Source: Latrodectus hesperus
Taxonomy: Eukaryota; Arthropoda; Arachnida; Araneae; Theridiidae
DNA: 64,000 nt
Direction: 5' to 3'
NCBI GenBank assembly: GCA_037975125.1
Contig: CM075853.1
Location: 29,754,795 to 29,818,794, forward strand
Shown: piece by piece, positions 22,194 through 32,900 of the stretch
Layout: every line of letters starts with the position of its first letter
Position numbering within the stretch: position 1 is the first letter of the stretch
Program-made: the position numbers and the translations under genes
The notes under the pieces: model-generated
Databases searched by the model: none
Told to the model about the DNA's origin: nothing
What the model saw: only the letters and a program-made list of their open reading frames with translations

Positions 22194-23399
22194 TTAATCA
22201 ATATTGTTGAAGGTCATATTGTAAAGATTTTCTATAGCATTTTTTAGGCTTTTAACTGCTTTATCAATATCATCTTTGGTAGTTTCTCGGCCAACACTCA
22301 ATCGAAGAGTTTTTGAGGCTAATTCTTTAGAAACTCCAGATGCTAAAAGAATAGCAGATGCTCCTTTTTTGCTATGGCAAGCTGCAGCAGTGCTTGCACA
22401 TACTGTTTTAGCTTCTTTTAACAAATCATATCCAGTAAGATTATTGATATCAAATGCAACACTAAGTGTATTAGGTAATTTACTTATGTCTTTACTATTG
22501 ACATTAAATATAATTTTATCATTAAATATTTTTTTCAAAGTTACTGCTAAGTAATCCTTCATCAATAACATATGATTTTCATAAACATTGAGGTTTGAAT
22601 ACACTAAATGAGCAGCTTCCCCCAACCCAGCAATCATGCAGGTATTTTCTGTACCTGGTCTCAAATTTTTTTCTTGACCACCCCCATAAAATAAGGGATA
22701 AAGGGGTTTGCCTTTTCTGAAATACAAGGCACCTATTCGAGGACCATAAAATTTATGACCAACAATTGTCAAATAATCAATATCTAATTCCTCCATATCT
22801 ACTTTAATTTTACCAATAGCTTGAGCAGCATCTGAGTGAAGAAGTATAGGGCTGCCAAGAGCATTTAATTTTCCTAACTGTGACTTTAATTCTTTAACAG
22901 GTTGCAAGACACCCGTTTCATTGTTCGCTAACATGATAGTAACAAGACAAGTATTGGGCCGCACAGCATCTCTAATACTACTAATTTCAACAGCACCGGT
23001 GGTTTTGGAAACTGGTACAAAAGTGACATCAATTTCGCCCAAAGTAGAGAGGGCCTCTAATGGCAGTTTAACCGAATCATGTTCAATGTTTGTCGTAATA
23101 ATATGAGGTTTATATTTGTTAGGAATACCAAAATCTCGAGAATTGAAATCACGCACCGCGGTATGAATTACCATATTGTTGCTTTCAGTGCCACCTGAAG
23201 TAAATAGGATTTCATCAGAAGAACAGTTAATCATAGCAGCAATTTTTTCCCTTGAACTCTCAACAATTGCTTGAGCCACTGTTCCTAATGTGTATGAACT
23301 GCTAGGATTTCCCCAACATTCTGCTAATGTTGAACATATAATTTTTTGAACTTGTGGATCAACAGGAGTTGTGGCATTAAAATCCAAATAGACAGCCAT
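22194..23399 (-). CDS. SCLY: selenocysteine lyase (single exon)
   Basis: A PLP-dependent class V aminotransferase-fold enzyme that removes selenium from L-selenocysteine to give L-alanine, feeding selenium to selenophosphate synthesis; cytosolic. ATG at 23399 gives 401 residues. The frame is open a little further upstream but only from a TTG, so the ATG with +4 G is preferred. Visible features: YLDFNATTP N-terminus, TSGGTESNN (PLP phosphate region), IEHDSVKLP with His107 stacking on PLP, LANNETG, HSDAAQAIGK with Asp190, the Schiff-base Lys216 in IVGHKFYGPRIGALY, GGGQEKNLRPGTENT, and the catalytic Cys341 in AAACHSKKGAS. Combined GHKFYGPRIGALY and RPGTENT spacing fits SCLY rather than mitochondrial NFS1, whose active loop differs. 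Slightly shorter than the mammalian enzyme (about 440). There is no intron. It is divergent from the TBP gene, start to start 520 bp. Confidence 0.95.
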   Translation of the reverse strand: MAVYLDFNATTPVDPQVQKIICSTLAECWGNPSSSYTLGTVAQAIVESSREKIAAMINCSSDEILFTSGGTESNNMVIHTAVRDFNSRDFGIPNKYKPHIITTNIEHDSVKLPLEALSTLGEIDVTFVPVSKTTGAVEISSIRDAVRPNTCLVTIMLANNETGVLQPVKELKSQLGKLNALGSPILLHSDAAQAIGKIKVDMEELDIDYLTIVGHKFYGPRIGALYFRKGKPLYPLFYGGGQEKNLRPGTENTCMIAGLGEAAHLVYSNLNVYENHMLLMKDYLAVTLKKIFNDKIIFNVNSKDISKLPNTLSVAFDINNLTGYDLLKEAKTVCASTAAACHSKKGASAILLASGVSKELASKTLRLSVGRETTKDDIDKAVKSLKNAIENLYNMTFNNID

Positions 23400-23919
23400 A
23401 ACGTTCAACTTAAAAAAGAGATATAAACCTGATATTATAAATCTCGTTATTAATTATAAAATTATTTAAAAGAACATCAATAACTGAACTTGATTTAAAT
23501 CGGAAATTGCGAGTAGCAACCATCGAAAACCGGCATAAGAAATTCAAAATATAAACAAACGTAAACGTCAGCACATGTGCTAAATTTCAACAGTTACAGT
23601 GAAGAATACAATAAAACCACGAAATCAAAATTAATATGGCAGCAAGCATGCAAGTGCAGCAGACTCTGAAATTTGTCGGATCGCAGTTAATTGTCACTGC
23701 TAACCATAATATCAATATTGTTATTGTTTTCTTCTGTTTAGCGGATTGGCTTGAGTTCACGAGGTTTCTGACAACTGAAGCAGTATAATTTAAAGAATGT
23801 TCGATAAAAAATTCTCTATTTTAAATCTGATTAGATTACCTTAAATTTTACGTTTTGAGGATTTGTTATTTTCGGTTGTTGCTTGTTATTTATAATTATA
23901 ATTTTCTACTTTCTTAAGC
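23400..23919. promoter_or_regulatory. presumed bidirectional promoter between SCLY and TBP-like gene
   Basis: The two coding starts point away from each other across 520 bp, so both 5' UTRs and promoters must lie here unless upstream exons exist. The region is less AT-rich than its flanks and contains AAACGTAAACGTCAGCACATGTG (about 23,560), which includes CRE-like ACGTCA and E-box CACATGTG sequences. No clear TATA box is placed upstream of either gene. A polypyrimidine tract ending TTCTGTTTAG (about 23,740) could be a splice acceptor. Confidence 0.6.
23636..23788 (+). CDS. small upstream ORF, 50 codons, unknown function
   Basis: It begins ATGGCAGCAAGCATGCAAG (+4 G) and stays open for 50 codons to TAA at 23786-23788, 131 bp before the TBP-like ATG. 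The peptide starts MAASMQVQQTLKFVGSQLIV, then a hydrophobic stretch INIVIVFFCLA (residues ~27-36), then DWLEFTRFLTTEAV. It is not recognised. It may be a regulatory uORF in the TBP leader, the 5' part of an alternative first exon (an acceptor-like TTCTGTTTAG lies inside it), or chance. Codon choice is less AT-biased than in random frames nearby. Confidence 0.3.
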   Translation: MAASMQVQQTLKFVGSQLIVTANHNINIVIVFFCLADWLEFTRFLTTEAV

Positions 23920-26900
23920 ATGGAAGTAACTGATGCAAGAACGGAAATTTTAGACGTGGACGACCCCAATTATCAAATTAATAATGAAGAAGTAAATTTA
24001 CTCAGAGTATTTTTTTCACTAAAGAATATAAAAATGTAAACGTTTTTCAATTTTTTATATTGATTGCTTTAAAATTTTCTCTCTCTTCAGGTCGAAATTA
24101 TTTCTCAAACAGAAACTCAAATTTCTAATTCAGTTATTCCACATACACCCGTTTCAGCTGTCTTACCTGTTTCGGCAATACCACCTTCTTTTGAATCAGG
24201 AATTATACCTTTGGTCCAGTAAGATTTTCTCTTTTATTAAGTTTACTGCTTTCATAAATTTTTCATAAGCTGTTTCAATTATCATTATGTGATAATTTAA
24301 ACAGTGCTTAAAAATTTAAAAAATAATTAATTATTTGCTTCATAATTTAGGTAATTTGAGAATATTTTATGTACTAAAAATGTCCCATTGTAGGTGGTGA
24401 TTCATTTTATAAATGTTAATTATTGTATTTATTTTGTCCTGTAAAATGACCTTCTTGAGTTCTTATACATTCACTGAATACTTATTATTTAGTATTAGTG
24501 TAATTTTGTAAAATTTCTAACATTGCAACAATAAATGTGAAAATCAATATTGGAAACCAGTAAATCATGTTTTAACAAAGAAAATCTTATTAAATTTCAG
24601 ATAGAAAACAAGGAATTCTTTATTTATGATGTTTAAAACTTGTATTATGAAAATAAAATCATGCAATTGATATAAACAATATACTAGTATAAGTGGAAGT
24701 CTTTCACTTTGCTATCATTTCTATATCTCGTAACTTTAACGAATATGCCAGTGTAGCTTATAAAAAGCAACAAAATAATAGAGGCATTCAAAATAATCTT
24801 TTGGGTTATCTTTCAATTGAGGGATATTTGGTCAGGTTTTACAATTCTTGCAACCTAATTTTATTAATTGTGATTTATAGAAATGCTTTTTAGCATTTTA
24901 TTTTAAAAATTTAGAATGCTGAATTTTATAAAATTGTCTTACAGCACTTAATTTTTATAAAAAACATCCTACATGTTTAATTTTGGCAATTTGCATTTCA
25001 GGTTATTGTATGGGGAAATTCAGAACAATTAATTTTAATTTGTGGTATTTGATTTTCCCTGTTCTACCAAAATTACTCCAGCAAGTAAAAATTTCTCAGA
25101 TATAGTTTACATCTTCCAATTACAATAATCTATATCATTAAATTTTAGTGAAAATATTTTATCTGAATTATTATGAAGATAGGATACTTTTGCTTATGCA
25201 TATTATGTCATTGTCCTATTAGCATTATTATGTTTAGTTCTTGTACCACTACTGTTTAATGAAAAAGCTAATGAAATTTATATATCTGTATCATTTATAA
25301 AAAATTTATTAAAATCCTTGATTTCACAATAGCAAAAAAGAAATAAAAAACTTAGTGTTTTATTTATATTTTTTTAATTTAAAAATAAAAGCTCAGTTTC
25401 TATGTTTTGCTGATAAATTCAGTACAAAGTTACTTATATTTTATGAAGTATCTTTGACCCATTTTGCTATGATTTGTTTTTTGAATGTTGGCTTTGTACT
25501 CCTTGATTTGACAGTTCTTATATTTATGCTAAACTGGTTTCTAACTGATAAGTGCAGTGCTGTTTAAATAGCAGTTCATCGGTTTCATGCATGGATGCTT
25601 GTAATAGTTTGGAATTCACCTGAAAAATGAAGTACCTTGTTCAATTAGCCCTTATATGCTGAAATTGGATGTTGGATTTTATAATCAAAATTAAACCATA
25701 GACCTTTGTAAAATCAGCACTTATTTGGAAAAGGGGACAATACAATAATTAACCCAATAGTTCAACTATATTAACATATTCTTGTAATTAATTGAAATTT
25801 GCAGGAATTATATGAATTAAATATTAAAAGTATTTTACATTTCAGCAATGTTGTTTGTTCCGTTGATCTGGGATGTAAGTTGGACTTGATGAAAATTGCT
25901 TTTCGATTGAGAAATGCAGAATATAATCCAAAACGATTTCATGCAGTTATTATGCGAATTTTGAGTCCTAAGACTGCCTCCCTAATATTTCGAACCGGTA
26001 AAATTGTTGTTACTGGAGCAAAGAGGTATGAATCTTATTTTCAAAAATATCTTTTTTTTATTTTAAATGTTTCATGTATTTTTTTAGATTATATTTTATT
26101 CATTTAGATTGGATGTGATAAATTATTGTATTAATGTTATATTTATTCCTGTGTATACTACAAAAATAAACATTTAAATAGTCACAGACAGCTAAATGTT
26201 CTAAAAGTTTTTTTAGACAAGTTTTTAAACATTAATTGATAAGTATAGTTAACAGAAGAAACTTACCTTGAAGAAATTTGTAGTTTAACTATTGATTGTG
26301 TGTGTGCAGTTATTCTTTAATATTTTATATTGAAAATTAAAGTTATAAAAATATGGCAGTCTTGAATCATCATTAATTTTTAAACTGTAAGTTCTAATAA
26401 TATAATTTATATGTTTTATAAAAGTTGGTTGTATCATATAACATTTACATCATTAAATAAAAGATTTGTAATTCATAATATTGAATACTCTTCTTATTAT
26501 TAACTAATTCATTTATTTAACATCTTATATGATGCAAAGATTCTTTGTGATATATAATACTTATCTTCAGAAATTTTTTTTAATTGAAGTTAATTACATT
26601 GTGTCTTAGTTTTTGAGATGATGCAGCTTAAACTATCAAAAACTGTCAACTTTAATATAGTTATAGTCATATTTGTATCTTTTTGTTTTGTGCTTTAATT
26701 TTTTAAAAATAACATTAATATCTATCAATCTTTGGGAAAAAGTTAAGTTTAACTGTGCCTCCTTATACTTATAAATATTGTTAGATAAAATTATGAGCTT
26801 GAACCTGAATTATTAGTATTCTTCTTTAAGTTCATTAGTTTATAGGCATATATACATCTAATATGTTAAATTGAACCATCATCCAATACTTCAAATACAT

Positions 26901-29900
26901 CAAATGTATGCTTACATGCAAATAATGATCCTAGAATAACAAATTAAACCATGATTTGGTCTTACAATTAAGTGTTGTTTAATTTTCAATTCCTACTTAT
27001 ATTAGCAGCATTTATATATTAACATTTTCAGTTTTTGAAACATTTGAAGCATTAATTATTGATTATTTATTATTGACCTGAAACATTCATATTAATTGTT
27101 AAGTTATACAATAAATGTTTCTAAAACTATTTAATATAAATATGAAATAGTAATCTGATTTAAAATAAGTAAATAAATAATTATTGTTAATTGAAAAATA
27201 AATAAAAATATATCAAAGTTATTTTTTGAAACTTTGTTCTAACTTTCTGTTTGAAATAATTTAAAAAAAGCTAAAAAAGACTTTAAAAACTATTTTAATA
27301 TTTGGAATGTGATTGATTGGCTTGTGATAATAAGTTATGTGCTGCACATATAAAATGGGTTTTGCATAAGAAAAGAAATTTATTCTCTAATATTTATTTC
27401 TCTAAAAAGTTTCCAGGAAGCCAATTTCTTTAATTTTAAAATTTGTTTCTATTTCCATTTAGTTTGATACTTTTTATGATATTACATAATTATTAACTTC
27501 TATGATATTTTACATAACTATTAACAAAATACTATTTAAATTTAATGTATCCTTATAAAAGTACAAATGGCTAAAACTGAAGAAAAAACACTTTTCACAT
27601 CTGTTTTTAAATTTTTATTTTTGAAAAATATTACTTAAAAAATTTTAAAAAGTATACATTTTAATTTTTTAAATTGAGTTTTCATAAAATAATTAATATG
27701 ACTTTGAATTCTTTTCAAGTTTTCATTGAAAGTAATATTTATATGGTAGAAAATTCAAGATTTTATAATGATGAATGTTTTGTAAAACTGGTTTAGAAAT
27801 TGGTAAGATCTCAATGTTTTAAAATTTTAAATGTTGGAAAGTATATAAAGTATATTATTTTAAATGTAACCTGCTGATATTTGATGTTTATTTATACTTA
27901 AATAGGTTAGTAATTTATGTTTATTTATTTTTTAGTGAAGCTGCTGCTCATTTAGCCTGTAGAAAATATGCCAGGTTGATTCAAAAATTGGGTTTTGATG
28001 TAAGTATTGTACATATAAATAAAAAAAATATATGGTGTCCACAGTAGCAAAATTAAATAAATGTAACATTATAATATTTAAACTTCATTGATTTATTTTA
28101 GAGTTAAAATTTTAATTGGTTTAACATTTAATATATAAACATTCTATTTTTAAACTCTTTTTTACAGTGGGAGATTTTTTAGCAATACAAGTTGGGTGTT
28201 ACGAAATAAAACATGAAAATCATTTTATGTGATTGCTATTTTAACATTTCATATCAGAAAACCTAACTGCTGAAGATTTTTAAGTTTTATGAATTATATT
28301 GCCTCAGTATTGCCTTTAGGGATAACTTTTCATCCATTGTGAATCATTTTCATGTTACTTCATAAGGAAATTTAAAAAACATTTTTACCATTCATACTAA
28401 CAGTATGTTAAAATCAAAAATGTAATACCCATCCCATTTTTCAACAGTAGTAGAGATTGATTTTAGGAATTCTGATAAGATTTACCTTCCTAGCACCAAC
28501 AATAGGTTCACTTCATGATTCTAAAAGGTCTATTCCTTGAAAAATAATTTAAAATGTATAAAACTTTTAAAGAATCCCCATAATTTTTATGAAATTTCAA
28601 AAACATCCATTTACAGACAATTAAACTCTTAACAATTTCAATCCTAAAAAATCTTGGGGAAACTGCCGGCTGAATGGTTAGTAGTCCAACCTTCTATTCA
28701 GTAATTTATTGATTTATCCCCTCTTTGCAGATAATTGTTTATTTTCGTTTAAAATTCATTTGGGTAAAATCCTTGTAAATGTTTTGACACAAGTCCAGTA
28801 TTCATGTTAAGCAATTCATAATTATTTTGCCAATATAAATGGCATCATTTTGCCCTATAATCAGTTTTCAAAAACCTAGTCAATCTTAAAATTAGATTTC
28901 ACATTATTTTCGATTTAAGTATCAAAATTTTAAATATTTCATTATTTTTAATACTACAGAAATATTACAAAACTAAACATTAGAAATTTAATTCCACATA
29001 TTTTACAAATATTACGTGACACAAATACAACAAAAGCAAAAATGCTCCAAATATCAGTACTACTATTCATACTCAATTAATAAAATATGCATAAGAAATG
29101 TATCAATATTTTTATGAATTATTTTCCTTTAAGTAGTGAAAACACTTTAAAAATACACCCCATAACAATATATAACACTATAAAAAATACATCTCATAAC
29201 TATATCAAGCAGGTATTAACTATGCTGCAAATCTAAATCAAGACTGTAAGCATGTTTTTATGAAGACTCTGGTTTTAAATAACCAGGCAGTGTTTTTCAC
29301 CTTAAATAAAATATCAGTATAAATGCAATGTAGCACTAGTTGTAACTAGGCAATAAAGCTAAATCAATAATGTGAATAACATACATTTTTATGAAATTTT
29401 GAGTATCTAATTGACAAAAACCTAGTTAACTTAAATGTATGCCATATATTTCAATAGTAATAAAGTACATAAATTATTATATATGATAATAATTTTAATT
29501 GAATAACACATAAAATAAAAGTACTCACCTAATCATCACTTGTAGAGAAATAAAAAAATATATAATTAATCACCATCCATGCATTTCACCTAGCTAAATA
29601 CAAATTGAAAAATTTTAATTTTTAGTCAAAAATAAAACTTTCCAATATCACAATTTTGCACAAATGCTGCAAACATGAAAGCAAAAATAACTGAACACAG
29701 CTATAGCTTCAAGGTTGACTATAACTCCAAACAAATTTGCACATATCAAGTTATATCATAAAATCTCAGATTACATCATAAACCATAAGAATCCATTCTG
29801 AGGCAGTGATTTACAGGTTTGCTGTATTTGGCACCTGCACTTGCTCTTAAGATTTAGCCTTGCAGACTTAGCCTCCATTTAGTAGAGTGACATAGCTTTG

Positions 29901-32900
29901 TAGACTCTGGAATTTTTTTCTTTTTTCAATATTGTAATGCTTGCTCTTGTAAGTGACTCTTTTATAGTAAATTAAATTTCAAGCACTGGTTTTGATCAAC
30001 ATAAGGATAATTAAAATGATAGAAGCTAGCTTCTACTTTATTGTACAATAATCTTCCAACTAATCACGATGTTTAATTCCAAAATAAACTTCAATCTCTA
30101 ATAAAAAGTATTTAAAATGCAATAAAACTGAAATTTAGAATTCTCTTCTGAAAATGTAAATCTATGTATTTGTAAAAATGAATGAATTTGTTATTCCTGA
30201 AGTATATGTATAAGGGGTGATCAAATGAAAAGTATGAAATGACACATGTATAGACTTTATTCAAATGTAGACTTTGTTCAAAATATACACCCTAGGCTTG
30301 AGCACAACGATCCCACTGATGAACAAACTGCAGGATTGCTTGTTCCTAGAATTCCTGTTGCCGTGATGAGACCCAGTCCTTCACATCGTCCTTGAGTACG
30401 TCCTCTGAGTTGAAGGACTTTACTTTCAGGTGTTTCTTCAGTGGACCAAACACATGGAAATCGCAGAGCATTATGTCCGAACTGTAGATCAGATGGTCCA
30501 ACGTCTCCCACTTGAATTTGGTCAGTTCCATGTGTGTGACTCTGGAGATGTGTGGATGCGCATTATCATGGAGGAGAACCACTCCCCTTCGTGATCAGCC
30601 CCGGTCTTTTGTTCTTGATTGACCTGCATAGGCGTCGGAGTGTCTCACAGTATACATCAGAGTTTATGGTTTTTCTGTGCTCGAGAATTGCACAAGTATC
30701 GGACCTTATACCTCAAAAAAGACTGTGAGCAACACCTTTCCTGCCGACCTTTCCTTTGAACACTTTTCTTTTGAACTTTTTAGGGCAAGGTGACGACACA
30801 TGCTTCCACTGGTTTCTCACCTTCAACTGTCAGAAATAGGATAGCAGCTCACTGCTACTCAATTGTCGAATTTTGCAATTTGAACGACATCCTGTCCTCA
30901 TACGGACTGCCGTATCATTTGGACACCGTTTTTGATAAGCGCCTTTGCTCTCTCCTGTGCATGCGGGTGCCTGAGCCTGCTCCAATCACATCCCGAGATG
31001 TCTCGCTACGTTCTTCCATGGAGGAATATGCAAATATTTAACTGTTATGTTTTTACGTCGTTTCATACCTATTCATTTGATCACCCCTTATATATTTTAC
31101 ATATTGTGTCCATAAGTTCAAATTTGTGTTTATGTTGATTTGTTTCCCTATTTTTTAATTTTGTTGATTATTCCAAGTTGATTTATCAGCAATAACTACA
31201 TCACTCAGTTCCTCTAATGATAGAGTTATCTGTACTTTAAGTACTTGCAGTTATCAACTGCAAGTACTTACTGTTAATTTTTTATGTTAGAATATGTATT
31301 TCTTTATGTTATTAGAATGATTTCAATTGTTAAGCAGGCTAAATTTTTATCTTCTAAGCAACATTTAAAGCCTATTCAGTCACAAAAAAAATTTGAAATA
31401 TCTATTTTTCTACTGTGTGCATATGAAAACAAAAATTTTCATCTCCTTAACCAGAAATATTTCGCCGAGCTGGCAGCCGAATGGTTAGCGCTCTTGCCTT
31501 CGGTTCAAAAGTTCGTGGGTTCGAATCTCACCTTGGGCATGAATGTTTGTAGTGGTTCGGAATCCACTTTAAACCGTAAGTCCCGGTCTAATTAGCCCTC
31601 GTGTGCAAAAAATGACCGTTGAGCGACAAACAAACTAAACCAAACCAGAAATATTTCTTTTTTCTTTCTTTCTTCTTTTCGGTAACATAAATAGCAATTG
31701 TTTAATTGTTTATATGCAAGCATGTGTGCATAAATAGAATATTCATAAAAAATAAATATTTAACATTCTCTCAAAATGCCTCAAATTATATTGAAGTGTC
31801 TCTTTTTTTAGTAGCTATTTATTTTTTTAATGGAAATTAATAAAAATAGAAATTTTTCATTCTAAAAACAAAATTTATTCAAAATATTATACATTTTCTT
31901 TATTTGCAATTGTATTACATTAGATTTGTGGAATGTATAATACAGTTTTAATAATTTTTTAAAAAATTTTTATTAAATTATTCAAAGCACTATGATTTAT
32001 AAAAATTCAGTATTTTGAAATGTTTTATGTTCACAATAATATTGATTTATTATTTCCAAAAATGTTAATTTATTTTAGCAAAAATATATCAAGTAAGTAA
32101 TAAAATTGTTCTGTACAAAAGCAAATGAAAGAAAATTGTTGAATGTGAAATGACTTTCACTTTCAAGGATGATTGTTGAAAGTGAAATAATTTGTTTAAC
32201 TTCTAACAATTATTTATGCATTTGAATAACTTCTGCATGTTTTATATTGTTAATGCAATATTTTCACTTTTCCTATCAAAAGTTTTTAATATTCAACTAC
32301 TGAAAGTGTTGATTGAATTTTTTATGGTTAAAATGAAATATATATAATTCATTTTATTTAAAATGATATGTAATTTGTTATACTTTGAAAGAATTTGAGG
32401 TTTTAGATTTTAAACAATGAAACTTGTGCATAACTAATACCAAAAAAACAGTGTGAAACAAAAGTACTTAAAAAACAACTTAAAAAGAAAACAAATCAAA
32501 ACTTCTAAAATAAGAAGAAATAAATACTTTTTTTATATATAAGTTGGACAGAAATTATAAGCTTATTGCAGACCTTTTAAGATATCTGTCCTTTTGCTAT
32601 GAAAAACATTTTTGGGTTATGTGAAAGTAGATCAGTCATGGTTATTTGCACAAAAACAGTTATTTTAAGCTTTTGTGATTCAGTGGGTTAACATGTTGCG
32701 GCAACGAATTAAACTTTTTGAATTTGATTTCTTCCTTTTGTTTGGATTTTTGGTACAACATAGCAATAAGTTTCAATAGTTAGTACCAATATATCAACTT
32801 TGAAATGAAAGTATTGAGTATAAAAAATTGTGTTAAAGCAACAAACTAAAATTAACCATATACCATAATACCATGTCAATTTTAAAATTCTATTCAGACA

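Noticed and set aside
22194..23399. Mitochondrial/bacterial-type cysteine desulfurase (NFS1/IscS) identity for the lyase gene
   Set aside because: The HKFYGPRIGALY and RPGTENT context with the AAACHS active loop matches selenocysteine lyase, and no mitochondrial presequence is present.
23400..23408. Longer start for selenocysteine lyase at a TTG codon, three residues upstream
   Set aside because: A eukaryotic gene would use the ATG at 23,399, which has +4 G and precedes the conserved YLDFNATTP.
25799..25845. Alternative acceptor at 25,804 for TBP exon 3
   Set aside because: It would insert residues between the conserved SGIIPLV and [10 protein letters not shown]; the acceptor at 25,845 restores the TBP alignment and phase.
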